Below are positions 25,601-35,525 of a DNA stretch of 64,000 nt, piece after piece. Numbering within the stretch: position 1 is the first letter of the stretch; the number at the start of each line of letters is the position of its first letter. The stretch is taken from contig NW_002060950.1 in assembly GCF_000150275.1 (NCBI RefSeq), positions 2,282,106 through 2,346,105 on the forward strand, read 5' to 3'. The DNA comes from Trichoplax adhaerens. Taxonomy: Eukaryota; Placozoa; Uniplacotomia; Trichoplacea; Trichoplacidae. The position numbers were made by a program, and so were the translations under genes. A model generated the notes under the pieces. That model made no database searches, was not told where the DNA came from, and was given only the letters and a program-made list of their open reading frames with translations.

Positions 25601-25778
25601 ATACTAAATCCGAAATTTTAAATTAAAAAGGGATGACAAAGATGAAGAGGTATTTAAGCGTTTGAAAAATCAGTTCATAACTTTAATTAATAATTCATGG
25701 CGTAAACTTTATAATAATTCATTTACCTTGACATGAATATGCAGCCATACATAATAATATTAAGATTGTAAATTGCAT
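1..25778 (-). CDS. Giant mosaic LGR/relaxin-type GPCR with C-terminal pseudokinase (3' end outside window)
   Basis: This is one spliced gene of 51 recognisable exons, about 11.6 kb coding or about 3,860 residues, open at the left edge. Order from the N terminus: signal peptide, LDLa x4, CUB, LDLa, CUB, C-type lectin, CUB x7, MAM, CUB x3, MAM, CUB x2, LDLa, CUB, LDLa x2, CUB, LDLa x3, LRR cap, LRR x9, 7TM, kinase-like domain. The likely role is a plasma-membrane receptor with a very large adhesive or ligand-binding ectodomain that couples to G proteins. LDLa + LRR + 7TM is the plan of relaxin receptors and snail GRL101; the CUB/MAM/lectin array and kinase-like tail are additions. Every exon join I tested keeps frame: module exons begin with two codon bases and end with one. 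The start is an ATG followed by a hydrophobic leader. The chief doubt is whether all exons belong to one transcript; long introns at 20,151-23,009 and 23,127-25,018 could hide exons or a gene boundary. The exons are listed in the module entries below. Confidence 0.8.
1797..2902 (-). other. Seven-transmembrane domain exon of the giant receptor (relaxin/LGR type)
   Basis: A single exon of 1,106 bases holds the hinge, all seven membrane helices and a Ser/Thr-rich tail. The hinge has [11 protein letters not shown] and VLSSCQDML, as in LGR/RXFP receptors. Helix landmarks: CN in TM1, LNLAFAD in TM2, [18 protein letters not shown] at the end of TM3 (intact DRY), ACWLP in TM6 and NPILY in TM7. These intact switch motifs suggest a working G-protein receptor. 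The exon ends at a gtaagtat donor after one codon base. Reading on without splicing would add about 60 residues before a stop, but the next exon lies inside that stretch. Confidence 0.9.
3387..5199 (-). other. LRR N-terminal cap and nine LRRs of the giant receptor
   Basis: Exons: cap 5,091-5,199, then 4,811-4,882, 4,637-4,714, 4,471-4,542, 4,256-4,327, 4,060-4,128, 3,904-3,975, 3,762-3,833, 3,548-3,619 and 3,387-3,464. The cap has the CPNACIC and LDC cysteine cluster. Repeats read as LRRs with cores such as [22 protein letters not shown] and [10 protein letters not shown]. Repeat exons are 69-78 bases and all phase 2-2, the classic one-repeat-per-exon layout of LGR and relaxin receptors. The cap exon changes phase from 1 to 2, bridging the two exon classes. 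Confidence 0.88.
5329..9361 (-). other. CUB 13-16 and LDLa 6-11 of the giant receptor
   Basis: Exons in protein order: CUB 8,963-9,361; CUB 8,471-8,875; LDLa 7,936-8,058; CUB 7,433-7,822; LDLa 7,129-7,260; LDLa 6,614-6,730; CUB 6,155-6,520; LDLa 5,939-6,055; LDLa 5,531-5,650; LDLa 5,329-5,433. The first CUB has ENYLEIRVG and GRYCGQKSP; the last has CIYTI and RRYCGSQSP. LDLa ends are [30 protein letters not shown] and [10 protein letters not shown] (calcium type), while the exons at 6,614 and 5,531 end DNSHWSFC and DNSQQIAC and probably do not bind calcium. The LDLa next to the LRR cap matches the order in relaxin receptors. Confidence 0.8.
9447..10387 (-). other. MAM-like domain B of the giant receptor (three exons)
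   Basis: Exons: 10,301-10,387, 9,645-9,976 and 9,447-9,558. The short first exon resembles a MAM start (SYWHTES) but lacks the cysteine. The middle exon carries LCMILWYKF and the strand-rich core. The last carries [18 protein letters not shown], which matches the region near the MAM close. The phases are 1 to 1, 1 to 0 and 0 to 1, as in MAM A, which supports the model. The middle exon uses a gtgata donor; the reading frame stops just after it if unspliced. Confidence 0.65.
10494..12189 (-). other. CUB domains 10-12 of the giant receptor
   Basis: Exons: 11,815-12,189, 11,231-11,623 and 10,494-10,871. The middle one is clear: [11 protein letters not shown], then NDYLEVRDG and ELIGKLC. The other two are divergent but keep the exon size, phase 1-1 borders and strand pattern. 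They lie between the two MAM domains. Confidence 0.7.
12411..13261 (-). other. MAM domain A of the giant receptor (three exons)
   Basis: Exons: 13,070-13,261, 12,696-12,985 and 12,411-12,501. The first holds a MAM-type start, [10 protein letters not shown] and WWRIL, and then RDHTKG. The middle exon has the beta-strand core, including VHVGFWLF. The last ends in LAIDDIIVC, the usual MAM close. Phases run 1 to 1, 1 to 0 and 0 to 1, so the triplet can be inserted as a unit between phase-1 modules. MAM domains mediate extracellular adhesion and dimer contacts. Confidence 0.75.
13457..17246 (-). other. Seven consecutive CUB domains (CUB 3-9) of the giant receptor
   Basis: Exons: 16,905-17,246, 16,371-16,829, 15,901-16,287, 15,212-15,595, 14,748-15,071, 13,934-14,323 and 13,457-13,849. 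The first is canonical ([12 protein letters not shown], then CIYHF). The second has CIYQL and DDYIEIFDG; the sixth has [11 protein letters not shown] and YDYVEIRD. The third, fourth, fifth and seventh are divergent, with cysteines missing or moved, but share exon length (about 320-460 bases), phase 1-1 borders and the beta-strand spacing. The array looks like repeated exon duplication followed by divergence. Confidence 0.75.
17407..17781 (-). other. C-type lectin-like domain of the giant receptor
   Basis: A single phase 1-1 exon of 375 bases. It has the lectin-fold hallmarks: a SYATAEEQC helix, [16 protein letters not shown] (the WIGL motif), GFRWF and a terminal GYICKK. The calcium/sugar motifs EPN or QPD and WND are absent, and the penultimate fold cysteine is not where expected. 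It is therefore probably a structural or protein-binding lectin-like module and not a sugar receptor. It sits between two CUB domains. Confidence 0.8.
17865..19590 (-). other. CUB 1 - LDLa 5 - CUB 2 of the giant receptor
   Basis: Exons: 19,213-19,590 (CUB), 19,006-19,119 (LDLa) and 17,865-18,203 (CUB). The first CUB has the typical opening [10 protein letters not shown], a CHYTI strand and an RYCGKS segment. The LDLa ends [11 protein letters not shown] with a full acidic calcium cluster. The second CUB opens SGSIQIRG with a CWQYNI strand. All three are phase 1-1 exons. CUB domains are extracellular beta-sandwiches that bind proteins, often with calcium. Confidence 0.8.
19799..25117 (-). other. 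LDLa modules 1-4 of the giant receptor
   Basis: Exons: 25,019-25,117, 23,010-23,126, 20,031-20,150 and 19,799-19,912. The first is degenerate: only the C-terminal half of an LDLa is recognisable (a GEDEKNC end). The second and third have six cysteines and calcium-type ends, GDNSDEQWC and FDGDDEQYC. The fourth keeps the cysteines but has DSNGLNC in place of the acidic calcium cluster, so it may not bind calcium. Each exon begins with two codon bases and ends TGC/TGT plus one base. Introns of about 1.9 and 2.9 kb separate the first three; no further modules were seen in them by eye. Confidence 0.75.
25727..25778 (-). other. First coding exon: signal peptide of the giant receptor
   Basis: The exon runs from an ATG at 25,778 down to a gtaaatg donor just below 25,727. 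It encodes 17 residues beginning [17 protein letters not shown], a short hydrophobic leader with small residues near its end, as expected of a secretory signal. It ends after one codon base (phase 1), which joins in frame to the LDLa-like exon at 25,019-25,117. No other good leader was seen for this gene. No TATA box or other promoter signal could be assigned upstream. Confidence 0.65.
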
Positions 25779-28700
25779 AGCTAAATAGAGTTATAGCCGA
25801 TATCTATTCAGTGTCTATATGTCCTTGCCAAGAAGTTGAGAATGTTTTAATTTTTCAAGCTATAGTCAAGGGTTTATGCGTCACCGCCAAGTTTTTGGTC
25901 GACAATAATGTATAAAGATGAAATGGTTTAAGATATAATATTATTTTAATGATAATTAAATCGTGTTTGTGCTCTCATTATCGAAAAGACTTATTGAAGA
26001 ATAATATAACGAAATGATTTTGTAACATGATGGAAGAATACTATCCAACTCTTAGATAAAATGAATCTAACCCCCAGGCTACTGACGTCATGGCTAAACT
26101 AGATCGAATTAAACTGATAATAATGAAGGTAGATGAAAGAGAAAATTTTCTATTTATTCATATTTCAATGGAGGCGATAGCGCAGGTAATTGCAGTTGTA
26201 TCCATTGATGTTATGTATTCGATAGATTCGCATTGATTGTCTTGTAACCAAAATAACAAAGAAAGACAGACAGTAAATACAATCAACTAGGCTGGATACT
26301 AATGGATTAAGGGTTGAAATTAATGAGAGTAACAATATTTTTTTTTCCTTGCAAGTTGATATTGTTTGTATATCCTCTTCGGCTAATGATTCAATACTAA
26401 TTTACACCTGCCAAAATGAGATAATACTGATACAGATAGTCTATCAATAGAAGGATCATATCGATGTTGAGTTTTATCTTTCATCATTCTTGACATCTGA
26501 TAGCGGTAAGAATTAGAAAGCCTTTATCATAACACTAACGTTTAAGTTGCTATAGCCGTTGCTTTATCAAGATATAGTCGAGGAGAAACTAAAATCATCC
26601 ACATTTGTATGTTTGTAAGGTCCAAAAACTGTAAGCTTAATTCTTTTTTAGTGAAAGTATCATAAATTCTTTACTATGTTGTCACTCATACATTACAACT
26701 AGGCAGAGAAAGTGCTAGGTGATCCTGAGTCTGGAAGGCTTAGAGTAACAACGGCCATCGTCGTTTCCACTAATGATAGGTGCGATGGTAGTAAGCGTAT
26801 AGGGTTGAATTACTGTTTGACATGATGTCATGTAGAATTATTTTTCTCAATTATAACTGAAATGACAGACGCTTCATTTTGAAAGCTTAACAGATTTACC
26901 GTAATTACTACGATTATATTGATCATGGCCGTGGATATGCTATTATCTATCTTGTTCGCTGATTTCTATCTATATTTACGTCAGATTTAAATCCAGAGAA
27001 GCAGCGGCTTCATTTATGATAACAGGAATATATTAGAAGTCATTTATATGATTGTAATTACTATTCTTACTAGATACAGATGTATTAATACTTCCTGCTT
27101 TGTCTACAGTTTAATAAGATATTTATTAGAATTATTCTCTAGAGATTAGCCAATGAGATATACGCGTAAAATGCCGTACTCTTTCTTTGTCTTCCTTGTA
27201 AAACCTACGACTACTTTAATGACTTGTTATGCTTACTGAATCAGGTGGCAGCTAAAGCGGTTATTTATTAAAATATTACAAGTAAGATATCGCTTAGTTG
27301 GTTATAAATTTTTCTTAGTTTCCGCAAAGATCGATATCGATAGTTAGAACCATATCAAAGCTTGTAAATTAGCTATACTAGTATATACTGTATATATATT
27401 TGGTCATCATGTAAGGTAATTTTATATCCAACATCCAAGTTTACGTTAACTAGAGAATTTAACGATGATACGAGACATTATTCTAGCAATTTTCAAACTT
27501 TGAAGTGCTGTTAACTTTCCATACTTGCGATATGAATGGAGATGGATGAAATAAACAGCGCCAGTTATGATTTATTTTACTGTTGATTGTATTTGCTATC
27601 GTACATTGTTGTAGATACTAATATTTAGTTGAAGATAGTCTATAAACTAGATTTCGCCGAAATCCATAATAACAACTAAGGCATATATATGTTCCTCGAA
27701 TTATTAATGATAGGAAATAAGTAGACTAGAATTAAACAATTCGTTTCTCTATGAAATACTTCCAATGACACAAATACAAATTTTGAATTACTTGGAATTT
27801 TAAAGAATAAAGTTATGGCCTTTTCACAAAGCGGCATAGATAATCTAATATATTTTAACATTTTGTAGCAAAATTTTAAAACTACAGTTGCTCTCATAGG
27901 TGAGGAAATTTATTGGTTTTCATACGGAATATAAACGGAACGGTGTTTATGTCAATATACTTGCTATCACTTAGCCTGCCATTATCGTATCGGTACTGAA
28001 ATAATTATAGACAGAGACCTAACTAATATTAATAAAATAGCCTGGTTTTAATACTGTACATCTCTATCAGACGGAATTGCATTTTTGAATGGAGATTAAA
28101 TGGTGTCATGGTACGAACCACTGTGAAGAGTAAATGACTAAATTTAGTAGTTGACATTTATATATGGAGATAACTAATAATGACTTTCAGCCAGAACTAC
28201 GGTAGTTATTATTTTATTACAGTAAATTATGCTGTACTGTCGTAAGAGTTCTTATAAGGTAACTAATGTTAATTAATCGATTATAGTGTTATATCTCGTA
28301 ACGCTTGTGATGAATATCCTGAAGATATTCAATTATAGATGAAACAGATGATACTATGAATAATTCTATGCATGGATATACTGTAATGCAATTATCTAGA
28401 ATCGTTCTGAACGTGTCTAAGGTTATGAACAATTTCTGTATCAATTTAGCGATCCAATATGAACTAAAATTCATGAATTGTTATGACTTCTACATGATAG
28501 CTGCTGCCGAAGGGTATTTAAGTTCGTCAGATAGTTGAATAAAAGAAGAGTTCTATAGTTGTTTAAAGTAGAAGTAAAGGCATCTAAATTCTTGTGATAT
28601 AGTTAAGGGATACTGAATCCCGGAGACTATAGTAATTTAGAAACTTTTTTATGCTATCTTTGTTAAGGAGTTGGTTTGTGACAGGTGTATACTGTACTGT

Positions 28701-28874
28701 CTACAGTTTTTTAATTTAATCATCAACTAAGGTAACTACAATTACAGATATAAATATCGATATGAAGATTTCGAAGAAAAATACTATTTATTGTATCATG
28801 TATAGCATGCTTGAATGAACAATGCAGGTTTATTGTATGTGTATAAAACTTTAGAATGACAGGTGCAACTGAAT

Positions 28875-29321
28875 TTAGAAACAAATTGTTAATTTTAAGC
28901 TCACTAAGGGCCTATTTGCAGTTTGATAGATGTAGTAGATTGGAAATCTGTCTTCTGCACTGTCTACAGATTCCCATTTACGAACAAATTCTGGGAAAAA
29001 TTTAAGTGTAGAGTAATTGCTTCTACTCGTTGGAGTATAAAAACAGTAATTACTGAAGAAAGATCGGTAGGTTATCAGTAGCGAATTATAATTGTACTGT
29101 TTGAGACGTAGTCTTAGTAATAAAAGGTGAGATATTAATTTATCCCTGTCCCTTTGATTAGAGTGCTGATTCAATTCGACTGACAGCATTGATAAATTTT
29201 CTACCTTAATTATGATATAACCAGGTTCTGCAAGGAAGGATGAAATGCTGCGAACGGCTATTAGACCATTTAATGAATATTGTGTAAACAATCGATCCGT
29301 TGATCTTTGAATTGTGCTCAA
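28875..29321 (-). CDS. Doubtful open reading frame of about 148 codons
   Basis: An open frame unusually long for DNA of this AT content, but it opens on TTG with no in-frame ATG at its head and no recognisable domain. The product would be basic and Leu/Tyr-rich, with a segment VRKWESVDSAEDRF near the C-terminal third. It could be an exon of an unrecognised gene, a gene remnant or chance. No partner exons were identified. Confidence 0.2.
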   Translation of the reverse strand: MSTIQRSTDRLFTQYSLNGLIAVRSISSFLAEPGYIIIKVENLSMLSVELNQHSNQRDRDKLISHLLLLRLRLKQYNYNSLLITYRSFFSNYCFYTPTSRSNYSTLKFFPEFVRKWESVDSAEDRFPIYYIYQTANRPLVSLKLTICF

Positions 29322-32300
29322 TGGCGTAATGAGTATCTACATGACATTGCCACTAGACAAATGATAAATTATTCCTCCTGTGAATTCTAACAGTAAGAGA
29401 GATGAATAACTGCTGCCTAGCTGTGATAATTATTTACGGTGATTTCCTTCAAAGATTAATTAATTAAATATGAGCAATAAGTAAAATTTTATTTATTGTG
29501 TCTCGATATAAATCGTCAAAAGAAGTACCTCGTTGGAGTCCATTATATGCTTGAAATGGTCGATAAGAATTAAAAGCTAAGAACTTTTAATGCTAAAATG
29601 TTCTCCTACTGTGATTGAAAGCAATTAAGTTATGTAAATGAATAAATTCTATTCTAGCGCTATATCAATGAATTATTGGAGTGAAGCCAACTTAAGAAAT
29701 ATTGTTTACGATGATGAAATAATCGGAGTTAACTAGTATCTATGATATTTGCTATAATAAAACGATTAGATGCAACTTTTAACTCGCAAATCTCTTTGGT
29801 TAAAAAATACCTATAAGTATATAGCGAGCCGAATTGAACTGTTGAAATGAGATTCTTGATTGTATTAAAATCGGCCGTTTACGTGTACCTCAGCACTTTA
29901 ATTATATCTGCTTTTAATTCTAACTCGCTTCATGACAATGTAGTTGCCTAATTCATATTGAACGCGCCTATAAACTTTCTTTGATTAAGGCGCAGATTTT
30001 GAGCGACGGGCTAACTGATCTAGCCTTATTGCAGTATTACTGACTGATTATAAAACGTGTTCATGTAATTCTCTTCAGAAAAAATCTGCTCGGATGTTAA
30101 TTCATTCATTTTCAGGATATAAATTAGTTACCGTACTGAAAAAATTATTAAATATTCGCATAATGAATTCTTGAATATCGGTAGTAATTACAAAAAATAG
30201 ATAAGGATTTAAATTAGCAAAGAATAGAAATTAATTTTTATTGTGATCTTTTAGTGAATTTACGAGGAATTTATAATGTTTAACTTTATGTTATTATGGA
30301 CTGAGTACGAGAGTATCATGCTACAAAAATAAAATGAGATGATAATTTAACATATTTATTGGCCAGCTGCTTGTAAGGCCTATAAGGGAATAAAACGTCA
30401 AAATTGTTTAAAGGTAAATTACAAGTTTATTTGTCATTAAATTTGATCATTAATGATACCTGCACCTGTCGAATTTTTCGGTTACAAAATAGAGCTAAAC
30501 AGGTCTATTAATTTTTGCAGTGATGATTACTGACATTATTTATTTATATAAACTTTAAAATTGAATGCCATAATTGCATCAGTCTGAGTTTAATCACTTA
30601 ATGGACTGTTACAGTGTTATATACTGTATTACAGTAGAAATATCAATGTTAGGATAATTCTATTAGACTATCCTTATTTAGTTAACTTCTAATTTGGATA
30701 TACTGTATTTTAATATAGCACTGACTTTTTATGACAGTGACACTTATACACATACTGAAATTAATAGTTATAATAGGGAATGCAAATCATCTGCTTACAG
30801 TTCGAATCATTGTGATTGTAATTTACTTATGGTAGACTGTAAATTATCTTGGAAATGTTCCGTGATAGGACATATCGTAATCTGACTATTCTGTATTAGT
30901 CATTATATGTCTATGTTCGTAAATACTGTTGTCTGCATTAAGGGAGCAGTAGCTAAAATTAATATCTAATTCAGTAAATGATTCTAATGTTGATTGTATT
31001 AACTATGACTCATGATCTATTGAGGATTAGTATATAAATGCAGTATATCGTGAAATAAAGAAGAATTGTCCAACTTAGTGTTTAACGTAAATACGAGGCA
31101 TTTAAGTCTTTGTGTAATCTGCTAGTAGAGCAAAAGTGTTTGTGATAGTACAGATATCGTTACTTGATACGTGGTTCAAGGAATTGACTTATTGATCGTA
31201 TATTGCGTTATCTTGTTGCAAAGCTGTTTTGTAACATGGACTGATTAAAGTAATATTTTATGATTGTTCAGTAATGTCTTTAGAACGCAGACGATTAATA
31301 ATTATATTGAATAGGAGTTCATTTGCTTTTAGTTAACGTTAACAAAATAGAAACATCTTTAAACACGTAGCGTTTCAGTGCAGAATTATAAGGTTATAAT
31401 TTCGAATAACTATTCATAGTTCGATAATCCTTTAAGCTCAGACGTCAGAATTTACTTCCATTCTAGCAGCATGAATTAGGTATTTAGTTAACTGCTAAGA
31501 GTAAATCCATAAATTGAAATGGAAATCCATGGAAGTAATTCTCTTTAAAGAAGGTCTGAAATACAAAGAAACAGAAACTAATTTACAATACTTTCACATA
31601 AGTTAAAACGAATAGATATTGCTATCATTGTAAATCAAAATTGAGGGATGGCATGTTTAAATAATATATCTTAGGAAATTAACTATAAGCTTATTCACTC
31701 CAGAAGGATAACATAAATAAGAGCGAAAGATGATAAGCTTTAAATAGTCAGTAGCTATAATAAAGATGTGTAATTAATGAATTAGTTTGGAACCTTAGAA
31801 ATTTTTAAAAACGTTAGAATATCGCAGTACTCAGATTACTTCAGATCCTTATTTATGGTAAACTTAGTAGATTTCGTAGTGTAGTGTATGTTAGCTTTAC
31901 TCTTAAGCGATTACGCACGGTAAATTCTTAATCTCTGTTATCTGGGTTTACACTAAAATTTAAGCTGATTGTAGATGAACGTCATGATGTGGTTAGGATA
32001 GTATACGACTGCAAAAATCTTCTATGATTGATCGCAATATTTCTTATAAGTAGGATTAATTTCATTAATAGGCCTGCTAACTCACGCATATCCAATTATT
32101 TGTTGCTATGGTACTATTAACATAAGACGTAATGGGGTTATCGGAAGATTTCATCAAAATGAAATCATAATTATGCTATTTAATCTTATGAAAAGAAATA
32201 CAATGAAGCAGGAACTAATATCGAAAAAGATTATTTTGGTTGATTATAAATTAGGTACAGAATAACATCTCGTCTTATATCTAAACCTTGAATCCAAAAT

Positions 32301-35096
32301 GAATAAGTCAGTAAGGATAAGATGAATATTTAATTCTGAAAAAACAACTAAGGCTGGTAAGATTGGTTATCCAGATAATGCTTTACATTCATTATTTAAG
32401 TTCGAAATAAATTAAAATTTCTGATGAATCCTGCCGTGCTTGTAGCCTTTAATTTTAATTTTTGCTTTCTATGATTACTCGCTGAACGGATATAATAACT
32501 GTGTATTTTCTTAAATGACAGCATGAAATTGTTCATTATTTTTATTTCTTATTGGAACCTAATATTAAAGTATAAATGTATAATCTTCACGGGAAACCTG
32601 AATGTTATAATTTGAGATATACAAAAAAATTTACAAAGTCGCTTAATACGTTTGGTAACCATATAGTAGTAACTGTGGTCTTTCAAAAAAATTTCATTGC
32701 AAACTTTACAATCCGTAATATAATATATTCATTTACGCAATGAAACACATTTCTGATAATATAAATTTTACTGTAATATATCTAACAATTACACGGCACA
32801 ATCAATATGGCTTAATTCTTTAAATAAATACCGGTATATAGTTTATTTTGTAATAGAGTGATACGTACTGTATATTCACTTATTTTACGTGGTATCGAAC
32901 GCACATATATTTTATATTGCCCTTTTTTGGCTCCAAAATCCAGCGAACACATGTTTTAATATATTACTACAGTAGCTCGAGAGACATACAATAGCTAGAG
33001 CTATCGTACTCTATAAGTCATTTCCTAAACGAAATAGATCCTGTATTGTCGACTTACGCGTGTATAAGACAGTGTAATATTGTATTGTAAGTTGATGATA
33101 CATTTAGTAATGTCTACCGTAGGTATTGTGTTCAACATGTGATCGATATTCTCGTTAGAGGCTTAAGTATTAAATATTGCTAGCTTAGTAACTGTAATCC
33201 TTTTGAAGAGGAGCGCTACAGTGCTCACACTAGAGCTTCACATGAAAGGTGTAAACTATCCTGTATTTGAGATGCTAATACTGAAGTGTATAGTAAGTAA
33301 GGCGCTAAGACTGTAAACGCGGAAAAGTATATAAGCGAGTAGTTTAGTATTTAGGTAATTCTTTCTCGTTAGAGGTCCACAGCTAATCGATTACGTTGTA
33401 TCTTCGTAAACGAGGTTATGTTCAATAAATCTTAATTTTCTAAAGTTTTGAAGATTCTAGATCTATCAACCTCACAGCGTGGTAATTATGATTGGCGTCT
33501 AAGGTGCCAATAAAGCCTTAAAGCAATCAATTTCTGCTTAATTTGCTGATTTAAGAGGTTTTATTGCTGTAACTAATTTAAACTTTATTGAAGAAATAAA
33601 TCCTTGTATTCTAAAATCAGAAAAACTTTTAATTAACTGCATATCGAAAAATTATAGTAATGAGTAATTTTCGAATGATATCGTATGCAGAAGGTTTCTA
33701 ATGACACTAGATCATACTGAATGGGGTAATTCCAAGAAATTGCTTCATGATGATGATGGACAAAATAAAATCATCAAACTATTTTTCAGTAAAATATGCA
33801 CCGTCTATGTAGTACTCATGATGAACAATACATATTGAGATCTTTTCGTCAAGGGAACGCGATGACAGCTGTCTAGACTAATTTATGAATAGTCTATCTA
33901 CTTACATGGTATCACAATTTCAATTCTGTGACAAGTTAACCTAGAACAAAAGTCTATAAGTAGCTTCTGATTAAACACCCTTTTATTTAACGTTAAATAC
34001 ATACAAAAAACACCGTAAAGGCATAACTTTTATTAGCAAAAATACATCTACAACTTTTCGCCACAGCACTCAACTCAAATGTTCCTGTTTATTTAGGAGC
34101 CATCTTATTTGTGAACAACAACTGTAGTATTATTGTACCATACTAGGAGCAACATTTCGAACTGAGATGTTCCTTACATAGCTTTTCTAACAGTATATAT
34201 TTGAATCTCATACTCGCACTTAATCTTAATCTAAGCACTAGGTTATCCAATTCAACTGTCATCAACTAGAGCTTGAATTATCTTACTACTTTCTATCACA
34301 CAATAACAATCGATATCAAATATGTAATGAACTATTTACAAACAACATCCACATGTTAAGGCATTACTTATCTTACCTAGAACTACAAATATGGATATTT
34401 CCCATATTAGCTACTAGTGTATTTATTAAAATATCCTAACGGTAAGGCAATACCGTAATACACGGGAACGAAGATGTTTGCATTGAGAGCTTAATTTGCT
34501 CAAACACAATTCTTATTCTAACATCTGCTGATATTTTGAGGGCACCAAGTGTAGTAAGGATAACTTTTTCACTAAACGGATGCAATTTTAGCATCGATCT
34601 TTTTAACTCTAAAGAAAACTAGAATGATTAAGTCCGATATTGTACGATTGCTGTATATGTTCAGTACAAGAGCGATAGTCTTAATTTTTAGATTATAAAT
34701 AAATATGATTGCTTTAACACATGCTGAGAGAATTCTATTTTTAAGTTATTACTCATTTAGGCAACCTTTCTGTCACTATCAGTCGCGGCTTAGATTGACC
34801 TATTACCGTATTTAAGAGATAGAACTTATATCTGACCCTATCTATCATCTACTAATTTGGAAATCTTATCTGAATGTAAAATTTTTATCAAAAAGAGAAC
34901 AGAATCTTTTAATTTGAAACACCTTGACCATTCCACAAATTAATAGATACATACTTTAATAGATAATATGCAAGGTGAAGTTACTGATATTCGCTGATGT
35001 CTTTAGCTTTAAATTTGGTAATTGCTTACTTGTACATGAATATATTTAAAACCAACGCACTTGTGCTGCAGTAAATATAAAATAGATTCATCGGAT

Positions 35097-35525
35097 AAAT
35101 TCTAAACACCTTGTAATGTAACTTAGTATTGTGATTGTAGACTGTTAGCCATGTGTAGTATAATGTACGGTAGATATTTATCCTAAGAGATATTTGGTAG
35201 CTGTAACTATAGACTGTAGTGGTAGAGACTCTATGCTAGAGTACAGATGACTATATACAGTAAGCTGTTGAGTTACTAATATGGCTATAGGTAAAAATAG
35301 AACTATAAATCATATATTAGGATATGGTTAATTCATTGTACTTTGGCTGGTGTGAATAATGTCTACGTAAGTACTGTAGTCGTGTCCATATTGGATTAAT
35401 GATGGTCCGCAGTAGAATAGTCTTACTAAGAATAATTTAACTATATGTAAAATAAGGTAAAAGGTTGCCATGCGGATTGTAGCTGCGAATGCTACGGAAA
35501 ATATAAAAGCATGCAACTTTAGATT
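35097..35525 (-). repeat. Diverged duplication, copy 1
   Basis: This stretch aligns without large gaps over much of its length to 44,596-45,045, by eye roughly 70% identical. On the minus strand both copies keep an open frame ending in the same residues, QSTMN, with shared stretches such as LHI and SLIQY. The kept frame hints at a decayed coding sequence or a mobile-element fragment with a hydrophobic, possibly membrane, product. Confidence 0.5.
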
